Origin: Microvirga lupini | GTDB taxonomy: Bacteria > Pseudomonadota > Alphaproteobacteria > Rhizobiales > Beijerinckiaceae | Assembly (NCBI RefSeq): GCF_014191055.1 | Contig: NZ_JACHWB010000012.1 | Coordinates: forward strand, 25,715 to 89,714 | DNA: 64,000 bases | Direction: 5' to 3' | Shown: positions 33,789 through 41,893 of the stretch, one piece after another | How the letters are laid out: every line of letters starts with the position of its first letter | How positions within the stretch are numbered: position 1 is the first letter of the stretch | Notes under the pieces: model-generated | The model's database searches: none | Told to the model about the DNA's origin: nothing | Seen by the model: the letters and a program-made list of their open reading frames with translations, nothing else | Program-made: the position numbers and the translations under genes

Positions 33789-33813
33789 AACGTGAGGGTG
33801 CGGTCGGAGTTCC
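33789..33813 (-). promoter_or_regulatory. EcfG-type general stress promoter
   Basis: On the minus strand GGAAC (33813-33809), 16 bp, then CGTT (33792-33789). This is the established -35/-10 pattern of the alphaproteobacterial general-stress ECF sigma factor. A start near 33781 gives a leader of about 20 nt before the zinc-finger gene, leaving its SD intact. Confidence 0.8.
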
Positions 33814-33853
33814 GGTCCTGTTTAGAAGCTTTCCATTCGACGTTGCTCGAACC

Positions 33854-35191
33854 TCAGCCGTAGAGGTAGCGCGGCAGCCACAGGCCAAGCTCCGGGAAGA
33901 TGTAGAACATCGCCATGGCGACGATGACGAGGAACAGGAACGGCATGACGCCTGCGAAGATGTCGTTGATGCTCACATGCGGCGGCGCGATGCCCTTCAG
34001 GTAGAAAGGCGCCATGGCGACGGGTGGCGAGAGGAACGACGTCTGGATGTTGAGGGCGATCAGCACGCCGAAGAAGATCGGATCGATGCCGAAATTGTCG
34101 AGAAGCGGCAGGAAGATCGGCACGAAGATCACGACGATCTCCGTCCATTCCAGCGGCCATCCGAGCACGAAGATGATCACCTGGGTCAGGATCAGGAACC
34201 AGAACGGCGAGAGGTTCAGATGCGTGACGAAATTCTCGATGGGCTGATGGCCGCCAAGGAAGGCGAAGATCGACGAGAAGATGAAGGATCCGACGAAGAG
34301 CCAGCACACCATGGCGGAGGTACGGGCGGTGAGGATGACGGATTCCTTGAGCTTGCCGAACGAGAGGGAGCGATAGGCTGCGGCGAGCAGAAGGCTGCCC
34401 AGCGCGCCGACGGCTGCCGCTTCGGTCGGTGTCGCAATGCCAAAGAAGATCGCGCCCAACACGGAGAGGATGAGGAGGGCCAGGGGGAAGAAGGACGTGG
34501 CCAGCGACCAGAAGATTTTGACGAGTGGAACCTTGCGTTGCTCCGCCGGCAGCTTGGGGGCGAGGCTCGGATTGATAGCACATCGGATGAGCACGTAGCC
34601 CATGTATAATCCGGCCAGCATCAGGCCAGGGAAGAGAGCGCCTGCATAGAGCTTCGGCACGGATACGCCGGCGGTGGCGCCATAGAGGATGAGCATCACG
34701 CTGGGCGGAATGAGAATGCCGAGGCATCCGCCGGCGCAGACCACGCCGGCCGACAGACGCACATCGTATCCGGCGCGCAGCATGGCCGGGAAGGCGAGAA
34801 GCCCCATCAGCGTGACGACCGCGCCGACAATACCAGTCGCAGTGGCAAACAGAGCACAGGTCAGCAGTGTCGCGATGGCGAGCGATCCGGGCAGACCGCC
34901 GACCGCGATCTGGATGGAGTGGAACAACCGGTCGAGGATGTTCGCTCGTTCGATGATGTAGCCCATGAAGACGAAGAGCGGGATGGCCACGAGGGTGTCG
35001 TTTGTCATCACCGAATAGGCGCGCTGCACCACGAGCGCGAACACGATGTCGCCCATGGCGAAATAGCCGAAGCCAAAACCGAGCGCCATCAGCGTGAACG
35101 CGATGGGAAATCCGAACATGATGAAGACCACGAACAGGCCGAGCATCACCACGCCCAGTTCGGGATTTCCCAGCCCCCAAGATGCCAGCAT
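33854..35191 (-). CDS. dctM: TRAP transporter large permease (DctM type)
   Basis: Twelve-helix permease subunit of a sodium-driven tripartite ATP-independent periplasmic transporter. Typical motifs are VFIMFGFPIAFTLMALGFGF near the start, DTLVAIPLFVFMGYIIERAN, and AGGCLGILIPPSVMLILYG. Its 445 residues are normal. Its ATG overlaps the last base of the dctQ stop (TGATG), so the two are translationally coupled. Last gene of dctP-dctQ-dctM. Confidence 0.95.
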   Translation of the reverse strand: MLASWGLGNPELGVVMLGLFVVFIMFGFPIAFTLMALGFGFGYFAMGDIVFALVVQRAYSVMTNDTLVAIPLFVFMGYIIERANILDRLFHSIQIAVGGLPGSLAIATLLTCALFATATGIVGAVVTLMGLLAFPAMLRAGYDVRLSAGVVCAGGCLGILIPPSVMLILYGATAGVSVPKLYAGALFPGLMLAGLYMGYVLIRCAINPSLAPKLPAEQRKVPLVKIFWSLATSFFPLALLILSVLGAIFFGIATPTEAAAVGALGSLLLAAAYRSLSFGKLKESVILTARTSAMVCWLFVGSFIFSSIFAFLGGHQPIENFVTHLNLSPFWFLILTQVIIFVLGWPLEWTEIVVIFVPIFLPLLDNFGIDPIFFGVLIALNIQTSFLSPPVAMAPFYLKGIAPPHVSINDIFAGVMPFLFLVIVAMAMFYIFPELGLWLPRYLYG

Positions 35192-35775
35192 CAGACGGTC
35201 CCCTTCGTAAGGCCTTGTTGTTCGGCTTGCTCGAGAATGAGCTTTTCGGTTTCTTCGACGTCATGAAGTCGGGGAGGCCACTCGCCGGTGCGCAGGCATT
35301 GGATGCAGCGGATGACCTCGGCAATGCCCTGGAAGGCCATCAGCACGCCGACGATCGGGATGAGCGCCTTGAACGGGTAGATCGGCGGTCCGTTGGGCGA
35401 GTTCATGGAATGCTCGTTCATCATCCAGGACATCTGGGTGAACGGCAGACCGGCATAGATGAGAGCGAGAATGCCGGGAAAGAAGAACAGGAAATAGAGC
35501 ACGAGATCCAGAGCCGCCTGCCGGCGCGGCCGCCAGTTGCGATAAAGGAAGTCGCCTCTCACATGGCTGTTGCGGGCCAGCGCATAGGGACCCGCCACCA
35601 TGAAGAGCAGGCCGTAGAGCATGTAGCTCGCATCGAAGGCCCACTCGGTCGGGGCTCGCAGCACATAGCGCGAGAACACCTCGTAGCAGACGGCGAAGGT
35701 CAGGGCGACGATCGACCAGGCGATTGTCTTGCCGATGAACGTGTTGATGCGGTCGATGAAATAGACAAAGCGCAT
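35191..35775 (-). CDS. dctQ: TRAP transporter small permease (DctQ type)
   Basis: Four-helix small membrane subunit that partners DctM; the 194 residues begin MRFVYFIDRINTFIGKTIAW. GTG 35793 is an alternative start 18 bp earlier with a nearer AAGG. RYVLRAPTEWAFDASYMLYG and RGDFLYRNWRPRRQAALDLV are characteristic of DctQ proteins from the larger-size group that pair with TakP-like binding proteins. The stop overlaps the dctM start. The gap to dctP is 107 bp. Confidence 0.9.
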   Translation of the reverse strand: MRFVYFIDRINTFIGKTIAWSIVALTFAVCYEVFSRYVLRAPTEWAFDASYMLYGLLFMVAGPYALARNSHVRGDFLYRNWRPRRQAALDLVLYFLFFFPGILALIYAGLPFTQMSWMMNEHSMNSPNGPPIYPFKALIPIVGVLMAFQGIAEVIRCIQCLRTGEWPPRLHDVEETEKLILEQAEQQGLTKGTV

Positions 35776-35882
35776 GGATCGAAGCCCTTTCACGAGCCTT
35801 CGGAGCGTGTAGCGAGGGCGGCATGAGACAATGCCGCCCTCGTCTTGAGCAGTGCTTTTCAGAAAGGTTTTCGCACCGTTCT

Positions 35883-37019
35883 TCAGGTCGTCTTGAAGAA
35901 GTGGTCGTAGGCCATGTCGCGCGAAGGCTCGTTCAGGCGCTCATAGGCGTAGGTGCGCTGCACCCAAGCTTTCTGGCTGTCGATCACCTTCTTGAAGAAT
36001 GGGTCTTTCGAGAATTCCTCGATGACCTTGTTCCAGGCATCGAGCTGCGCCTTCAGCACGGCGTCGGGCGTCTTCGTTACCTTGACGCCGCGGGCGCGGA
36101 TGGCCTCAAGATCCTTGGAGTAGCGATCGAGAGCCTTCCAGGACATGTCCGCCGATTCCGACTCGGCGGCATATTTGATGATCGCCTTCAGCTCCGCCGG
36201 AAGGGCATCGTACTTCGCCTTGTTGAAGATGAGCTCGAAGGTCTCGCCAGACTGGTGATAGCTCTGGAGCATCAGGTTCTTCGACACGTCCGGGAAGCCG
36301 AGCACAAGATCCGAGGACGGATTGTTGAACTCGGCGCCGTCGATGACGCCACGCTCCAGCGCAGGCACGATCTCGCCGCCGGCGAGAATGGTGACGGCGG
36401 CGCCGAGCTGCCGGTTGAGGTCGGCAGCCAGACCGACGGTGCGGTATTTCAGGCCTTTGAAGGCATCGGCCGAGGTCACTTCGTTCTTGAACCAGCCGAG
36501 AGGCTGCGCCGGCATGGGACCGGAGACGAAGCCGACGATGTTGAGCTTCAGGATCTGGTTCTGCAGCTCGTTGTAGAGATCGTAGCCGCCACCATAATTC
36601 ATCCAGCCGAGGAACGAATTGGCGTTCCAACCGAAGGATGGACCCGTGCCGAAGAGGGCATAGGCTTTGTTCTTGCCGTACCAATAGGCGGCGACGCCGT
36701 GGCCGCCGTCGAGGATGCCGGCATGCACCGCATCCTGCAGCTGGAAGGCCGGCACGACGGCGCCGGAGGCGAGAACGTCGATCTTCAGGCGCCCGCCAGA
36801 CATATCGTTGATGCGTTTGGCGAAGTCGTTGCAGAATTCATGAAAGATGTCGCGGTTCGGCCAGGTCGATTGGAATTTCCAGGTGGCTGTCTGAGCTCTG
36901 GATACCTGGGGGGCTGCGACCGTAGCTGCGGCTCCGAGGCCGGCAACTTGCAGGAAACGACGGCGGGACTGCTTGGATGCACTCGAAGTCTTGGACGCTG
37001 ACGAACTGTCTTTCTTCAC
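35883..37019 (-). CDS. dctP: TRAP transporter substrate-binding protein (DctP/TakP type)
   Basis: Periplasmic receptor of the TRAP system. A Tat signal (SRRRFLQVAGLGAAATVAAP) follows a Ser/Lys-rich N-region. The mature protein starts around TATWKFQSTWPNRDIFHEFC and contains the DctP-family segments GAEFNNPSSDLVLGFPDVSK and FNKAKYDALPAELKAIIKYA. I choose GTG 37019 because GAGGGAGGAAGCA precedes it perfectly; the in-frame ATG at 37037 has no SD. TakP-like receptors bind 2-oxo acids or related carboxylates, so that is the best guess for the ligand. First gene of the dctPQM operon. Confidence 0.92.
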   Translation of the reverse strand: MKKDSSSASKTSSASKQSRRRFLQVAGLGAAATVAAPQVSRAQTATWKFQSTWPNRDIFHEFCNDFAKRINDMSGGRLKIDVLASGAVVPAFQLQDAVHAGILDGGHGVAAYWYGKNKAYALFGTGPSFGWNANSFLGWMNYGGGYDLYNELQNQILKLNIVGFVSGPMPAQPLGWFKNEVTSADAFKGLKYRTVGLAADLNRQLGAAVTILAGGEIVPALERGVIDGAEFNNPSSDLVLGFPDVSKNLMLQSYHQSGETFELIFNKAKYDALPAELKAIIKYAAESESADMSWKALDRYSKDLEAIRARGVKVTKTPDAVLKAQLDAWNKVIEEFSKDPFFKKVIDSQKAWVQRTYAYERLNEPSRDMAYDHFFKTT

Positions 37020-37325
37020 TGCTTCCTCCCTCGACATTTATCATTGTGAAGGACCGCGTTTTCTTATGCTGGAACGCGTTATTCCGCAGAGGATGGTGTG
37101 TCATTTCCCCTATGACTTCAAGGGGTGCAGGTGGGCATGCGGCATAGACATCTGGATTAGATACGTTTTACTTTCCCGGTCGTCTTTCTGCGTCGGTTTT
37201 GCGATGCGAAGACCTTCAGGAAACCGTCGCTCCCTGGGCAGAGCGGCTCGCCGTCGCGCGCATGGCCCTTCGATGAGCCGCTTGCATCGAAGCCGTCTCG
37301 GCCATGCATCACGCGCTTGTGATGA

Positions 37326-38516
37326 TCAGGCACTCTCAAGGGCTTGAGCAAGATCCTCGAGCAGGTCGTCCTTGTGCTCCAGTCCGACCGACAGGCGTAC
37401 TAGGCCATCCGTGATGCCCATCTCGGCACGCTGCTCGGGCGTGAAGCGCTGGTGCGTGGTGGTGGCCGGGTGAGTGACGAGGCTTTTCGCGTCGCCCAGA
37501 TTGTTGGAGATCCGGATCAGCTTCAGGGCGTTCAGGAAGCGGAAAGCGCCTTCCTTGCCGCCCTGGACGTCCAGCGCGATCATGGTCGAGGCGCCGCTCA
37601 TCTGGCGCCGGATCAGGTCCGCCTGAGGGTGGTCGGGGCGACCCGGATAGGTGAGGCGCCGCAGCTTCGGATGGTCGTGGAGCATATCCGCGAGGAAGCC
37701 GGCGGTGGTCGTCTGCTTTTCGACGCGCAGGGGAAGCGTCTCAAGACCTTTCAGCAGAACCCACGCATTGAAGGGCGAGATCGATGGTCCCGTCATGCGA
37801 AGGAATTGCTGCACCTTGTTCTCGATGAACTCGGTGGAGCCAAGGATCACGCCACCCAGACATCGGCCCTGGCCGTCGATGTGCTTGGTCGCCGAATACA
37901 CGACGCAATCGGCGCCGAGCGCGAGCGGCTTCTGGAAAAGCGGCGTGGCGAAAACATTGTCGACGGTGAGCGTCGCGCCGGCCGCATGGGCAATCTCGGC
38001 AATCGCCGCGATGTCGAAGATCTCCAGGCTGGGGTTGGTCGGCGTCTCCAGCAGGAAGGCCTTGGTCTCCGGTCTCACGGCATTGCGCCACTGGTTGAGA
38101 TCCGCGCCGTCGACCAGCGTGCAGCCGACGCCGAACCGGGGCAGGAAATCCTCCACCACCCAGCGGCAGGAGCCGAAGAGCGCACGCGCCGCCACCACAT
38201 GATCGCCGGCCTGCACCTGCCCAACCATGGCGGCTGTCACGGCCGCCATGCCGCTCGCCGTGGCCCGGGCCGCCTCCGCGCCCTCGAGACCGGCAATGCG
38301 CTGCTCGAAGGCGTCCACGGTCGGGTTCGAGTAACGGCTGTAGCTGTAGCCGGCCTCCTCGTTCAGGAAGCGCCGCTCGGCACTCTCGGCGCTCTCGTAG
38401 ATGAAGCCCTGCGTGAGGAACAGCGCCTCGGACGTCTCCCCGAACGGCGTGCGCTGGTTGCCCTCGTGGACGAGGCGGGTTTCGAGGCGGTAGGATGGCT
38501 CTTGAGGCGTGGTCAT
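37326..38516 (-). CDS. metZ: O-succinylhomoserine sulfhydrylase MetZ
   Basis: PLP enzyme making homocysteine directly from O-succinylhomoserine and sulfide. Cys/Met-metabolism motifs are all present: FIYESAESAERRF, YSRYSNPTVDAFEQRIAGLE, and VVYSATKHIDGQGRCLGGVI with the PLP lysine. Its 396 residues are normal. MetZ is the common alphaproteobacterial form; MetB is possible but the KHIDGQGRCLGG signature favours MetZ. It begins 10 bp after a perfect 30-bp palindrome that may control it. rfbD lies upstream on the same strand. Confidence 0.9.
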   Translation of the reverse strand: MTTPQEPSYRLETRLVHEGNQRTPFGETSEALFLTQGFIYESAESAERRFLNEEAGYSYSRYSNPTVDAFEQRIAGLEGAEAARATASGMAAVTAAMVGQVQAGDHVVAARALFGSCRWVVEDFLPRFGVGCTLVDGADLNQWRNAVRPETKAFLLETPTNPSLEIFDIAAIAEIAHAAGATLTVDNVFATPLFQKPLALGADCVVYSATKHIDGQGRCLGGVILGSTEFIENKVQQFLRMTGPSISPFNAWVLLKGLETLPLRVEKQTTTAGFLADMLHDHPKLRRLTYPGRPDHPQADLIRRQMSGASTMIALDVQGGKEGAFRFLNALKLIRISNNLGDAKSLVTHPATTTHQRFTPEQRAEMGITDGLVRLSVGLEHKDDLLEDLAQALESA

Positions 38517-38526
38517 GAAGCAATCC

Positions 38527-38556
38527 TACGGTTGTTCTTTATAAAGAACAACCGTA
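38527..38556. promoter_or_regulatory. Perfect 30-bp palindrome before metZ
   Basis: Left arm TACGGTTGTTCTTTA (38527-38541) and right arm TAAAGAACAACCGTA (38542-38556) are exact reverse complements with no spacer. It lies 10 bp from the metZ start and 28 bp from the rfbD stop. Without a loop it is better as a dimer-binding operator than as an RNA terminator, and no T-tract follows. Which protein binds is unknown. Confidence 0.7.
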
Positions 38557-38584
38557 TTATTTTGCCGGAAAGTCTGGTCTTTTC

Positions 38585-39502
38585 TTAGCGCACATCGCCC
38601 CGGAGAAACTCCTTGCGGGTTTCCTCGATGAGACGCTTCACGCAGGGCTCGAGCGACGAGCGCCAGTGCGGCAGCACCACGCCGTGCGTCTCCTTGAGCC
38701 TGGTGCAGTCGAGCCGTGAATTGGCTGGCCGCTTGGCCGGGGTCGGGTAATCCGCGGCCGCAATCGGCCGCACCTTCGCCGAAGGCCCGCCGAGATGAGC
38801 CGACAGGGTGAAGATCTCGGTCGCGAACTCCGCCCAGCTGGCAAAGCCCGTTCCGGCCATGTGGAACAGCCCGCGAAGGTTCTTGTCGTCGGGTCTCTCC
38901 AGCAGGTTGCGGCTGACCGCGATGATGCCGTCGGCAATGTCCAGGGCACTGGTCGGCGAGCCGTGCTGGTCGGCCACGACTCCAACCTCGTCGCGATCGC
39001 CAGCGAGGCGCAGCATCGTCTTGACGAAATTCTTGCCGAAGGGGCTGTAGACCCAGGCGGTGCGCAGGATGGCGTAGTTCTCGGCCTCGGCCGCAACCGC
39101 CTCTTCCCCTAAGAGCTTCGAGGCGCCGTAGACGCCCAACGGAGCAACGGGGTCATCCTCCCGGTAGGGGTGATCGGCGGTGCCGTCGAAGACGTAGTCG
39201 GTGGAGATGTGGATCAGGGGCACGTTCATGGCAGCCGCAGTGCCGGCCACGACACCGGCACCGATGCCGTTGATGGCCTCGGCCAGTTCCGGGACGGACT
39301 CGGCTTGGTCGACGGCGGTATAGGCGGCCGCATTCACGATCACGTCGCCGCCGGTCTCGATCAGGGCATCCTCGATGCCGGACGGATCGGCAAGGTCGAG
39401 CTTGGGACGGCCCACGAGCACGGCCTGTGCACCATGGGCCCGTGCCCGCTCCGCCAGGGAGCGGGCGACCTGCCCTTCCTTGCCGATGACGATGATACGC
39501 AT
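38585..39502 (-). CDS. rfbD: dTDP-4-dehydrorhamnose reductase RfbD
   Basis: Last enzyme of dTDP-L-rhamnose synthesis for surface polysaccharide. Short-chain-dehydrogenase fold: MRIIVIGKEGQVARSLAERA as NAD(P) strand, STDYVFDG, catalytic YGASK, and the RPANSRLDCTRL C-terminal motif. Its 305 residues are normal. rfbA, rfbB and rfbC are not in the window, so this copy stands apart from the usual cluster. It is followed by metZ with the palindrome in between; ggt is upstream. Confidence 0.92.
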   Translation of the reverse strand: MRIIVIGKEGQVARSLAERARAHGAQAVLVGRPKLDLADPSGIEDALIETGGDVIVNAAAYTAVDQAESVPELAEAINGIGAGVVAGTAAAMNVPLIHISTDYVFDGTADHPYREDDPVAPLGVYGASKLLGEEAVAAEAENYAILRTAWVYSPFGKNFVKTMLRLAGDRDEVGVVADQHGSPTSALDIADGIIAVSRNLLERPDDKNLRGLFHMAGTGFASWAEFATEIFTLSAHLGGPSAKVRPIAAADYPTPAKRPANSRLDCTRLKETHGVVLPHWRSSLEPCVKRLIEETRKEFLRGDVR

Positions 39503-39561
39503 GAAACTCGAACCCTCTTCGATCTGGAAGCAGCTTTCTCACAGGAGCTGCCAAGCACATG

Positions 39562-41316
39562 TCAATTGCCGATGGCAACACCTTCGCGGCGGCTGTCAGC
39601 ACCGCCCACAAGTCCTGCCGGGGTGACAACGATGGCATGGATGCCGGAGTTCTGGTCGATCAGCTTGACCTCATGGCCCTTCGCTTCCAGCGCGGCCTTC
39701 CAGGCTTCCGCCTCGGTGCCGGCTTCAAGCTCCGTCGGTCCGTTGCGGCTGCCCATGTTGGGCAGATCGGCGGCCACCTGCGGATCGAGCTTCCAGTCCA
39801 GGATGCCGACAAGGGTCTTTGCCACATAGTTGGGGATAAGACTTCCGCCCGGTGAGCCCACCACCGCGTAGAGCTTGCCGCTGCCGTCGAGCACCATGGT
39901 CGGCGCCATGGATGAACGTGGGCGCTTGCCGGCTTCGACACGATTGGCGATCGGCTTGCCGTCCTCGGTCGTGGCAAACGAGAAGTCCGTCAGCTCGTTG
40001 TTGAGCAGGAACCCGCTCTTCGTCATGATCCGTGCTCCGAACCCATCCTCGATGGTGGTCGTCATGGACACGGCATTGCCGTTGCGGTCGACGATGGAGA
40101 TGTGGCTCGTGCCGTATTCAATCCCCTCTGACGGTCCCCAGAGGAAGGTTTTCTGGAACGGCGGGTCGCCGGGCTTGGCCTTGCCCATGGACCTGTTTGG
40201 ATCGACCAGAGCAGCACGGCTCTTGATGTAGCCGGGATCCGTCAGTCCCTTGACGGGAACATTCACGAAGGCCGGATCGGCCAGGAAGAGGGCGCGGTCG
40301 GCATAGGCCAGGCGGCCCGCCTCGGCGAACAAGTGCGCCGCGTCAGGGCCGGGCTTCATGGCGGCCATGTCCTGGGTTTCGAGGACGCCCATGATCTGCT
40401 GCACGGCGACTTGGCCGGAACTCGGCGGGCCCATGCCGCAGACCCTGTAGACGCGATAGCTGCCGCACAGGGCCTCACGCTCCTGCACCCTGTAGCCCTT
40501 CAAATCGTCAAGGGTCATGTCGCCGGGATTGGTCGGATGTCCCGTCACGGTCGCCACGATGTCCTGGGCGATCTCGCCTGTGTAGAAGGCCTCTGCCCCC
40601 TTTTCGGCGACGGTGCGGAGCGTCTTGGCGAAGGCCGGGTTCTTCAGGACGGTTCCGACCGCCTTGGGCTTGCCGTCAGCTTCATAGAAATAGGCCCGCG
40701 CTACAGGATCGTTCTGAAGGTACTTCTCTTGGGTCAGCAGGCCGTTGAGGCGCGGCGAGATGGTAAAGCCTTCCTCGGCCAAGCGTGCAGCCGGCTCGAT
40801 GACCTGCTGCCAGGACAGCTTGCCCCAATTCTTGTGCGCCATTTCGAGCAGGCGCGGCGTTCCCGGCACGCCGACCGAGCGACCGCCCACCACCGCGTCG
40901 TAGAACTTCATCGGTTTGCCGTCAGGTCCGAGAAAGCGCTCGGGCTTGGCCGCAGCCGGCGCTGTTTCGCGCCCGTCGAGGGTTGTCATGGTCCGCCCAT
41001 CCCAGAAGACCATGAAAGCACCGCCGCCGATGCCGGAACTCTGCGGCTCGACGAGGTTGAGAACCAGCTGAACGGCGATGGCGGCGTCGACCGCGCTGCC
41101 GCCGGCTGCAAGGATCTCACGGCCTGCCTGGGCGGCTAATGGATTGGCGGCCGCAACCATGTCCTTCGTTGCCGTGCCGCTGGATTTGAGGGTGCGACCT
41201 GTCGGTGCTTCGGGAGAGGGGGCGACGGCCTGAGCCCATGCCAAGGGAGCAAAGGGCAGGCTGGCCAGAAGACCGAGGCTCATGAGGCTTCGGCGAAGGG
41301 TGCTCTGAATCATCAT
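39562..41316 (-). CDS. ggt: Gamma-glutamyltransferase
   Basis: Periplasmic N-terminal-nucleophile hydrolase that cleaves or transfers the gamma-glutamyl group of glutathione and related compounds. A Sec signal peptide ends near LAWAQA. The autoprocessing/catalytic Thr is in EYGTSHISIVD, giving the usual large and small subunits, and RSSMAPTMV and GSPGGSLIPNY are the substrate-loop motifs. Its 584 residues are typical. AGGGAGC lies upstream of ATG 41316. It stands between rfbD and a small plus-strand gene. Confidence 0.95.
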   Translation of the reverse strand: MMIQSTLRRSLMSLGLLASLPFAPLAWAQAVAPSPEAPTGRTLKSSGTATKDMVAAANPLAAQAGREILAAGGSAVDAAIAVQLVLNLVEPQSSGIGGGAFMVFWDGRTMTTLDGRETAPAAAKPERFLGPDGKPMKFYDAVVGGRSVGVPGTPRLLEMAHKNWGKLSWQQVIEPAARLAEEGFTISPRLNGLLTQEKYLQNDPVARAYFYEADGKPKAVGTVLKNPAFAKTLRTVAEKGAEAFYTGEIAQDIVATVTGHPTNPGDMTLDDLKGYRVQEREALCGSYRVYRVCGMGPPSSGQVAVQQIMGVLETQDMAAMKPGPDAAHLFAEAGRLAYADRALFLADPAFVNVPVKGLTDPGYIKSRAALVDPNRSMGKAKPGDPPFQKTFLWGPSEGIEYGTSHISIVDRNGNAVSMTTTIEDGFGARIMTKSGFLLNNELTDFSFATTEDGKPIANRVEAGKRPRSSMAPTMVLDGSGKLYAVVGSPGGSLIPNYVAKTLVGILDWKLDPQVAADLPNMGSRNGPTELEAGTEAEAWKAALEAKGHEVKLIDQNSGIHAIVVTPAGLVGGADSRREGVAIGN

Positions 41317-41506
41317 GCGACGCGCTCCCTGATTGACCTGGATTATTCCGTCAATGAGGCGAGCCTAACAAAGGATCATCCCTTTGCGCCACTTCCATTC
41401 GGCACCGAAAAAGAAGAAATTCTGCTGATGTTGCGCTGCAATATCACACTCCTGTCACCGTTGTCCGGCAGGATGCGATTCGTCATGAGAAGAAAAGGAG
41501 CAGGAC

Positions 41507-41737
41507 ATGTACTCATATAATCTGTTCCGAAGTACGAAACTGGATGGCCTCGTCTGTGCCGTTCCGGAGGAGCGTAGCGTTCCTCCCTTCGTCGTGGAGC
41601 CGAACTGGCGGTTCGGCGGGCGGGTCCATGGTCAGGACGCTCCCTTGGGTTTCGACCGGAAAGCCGCCATGGAAGGCGTGCGTTTCAACGGCTTCTATCT
41701 TTTCGCCAGCTTCCAGAAAGATCAGCCGAGCCAATAG
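41507..41737 (+). CDS. Small unknown protein (76 aa)
   Basis: Unrecognised soluble protein: MYSYNLFRSTKLDGLVCAVP, then a middle with NWRFGGRVHGQDAP and an aromatic end (FNGFYLFASFQKDQP). The SD AAAAGGAGCAGGAC lies ideally before ATG 41507. Protein-like composition and a good start support it; I know no homologue. It could be regulated separately from the MFS gene, whose start lies 156 bp downstream. Confidence 0.6.
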   Translation: MYSYNLFRSTKLDGLVCAVPEERSVPPFVVEPNWRFGGRVHGQDAPLGFDRKAAMEGVRFNGFYLFASFQKDQPSQ

Positions 41738-41893
41738 GCTCCTGAGCCCAATCGCGAGCATGTCTGGCCCTTTGGCCGGGCATGCCGACTGACAAGGCCA
41801 TCATTGGAACCGGATCGACTCTTGATCTTAGGCGGCACCTGCTCTCTATCTTGCTGATCCTCGCGCCCGCCGCCCCGCATTGCCGATTCGATT

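Noticed and set aside
33096..33863. Plus-strand frames (106, 137, 97 and 111 codons) over the small-protein locus
   Set aside because: They are antisense to the three small genes, which have far better start signals and a matching promoter.
37157..37351. Minus-strand 64-codon hydrophilic frame downstream of metZ
   Set aside because: Starts inside metZ with no SD of its own and has no conserved feature; possible but not supported.
38517..38584. SAM-II riboswitch before metZ
   Set aside because: The gap is only 68 bp and is dominated by the palindrome; it lacks the SAM-II core.
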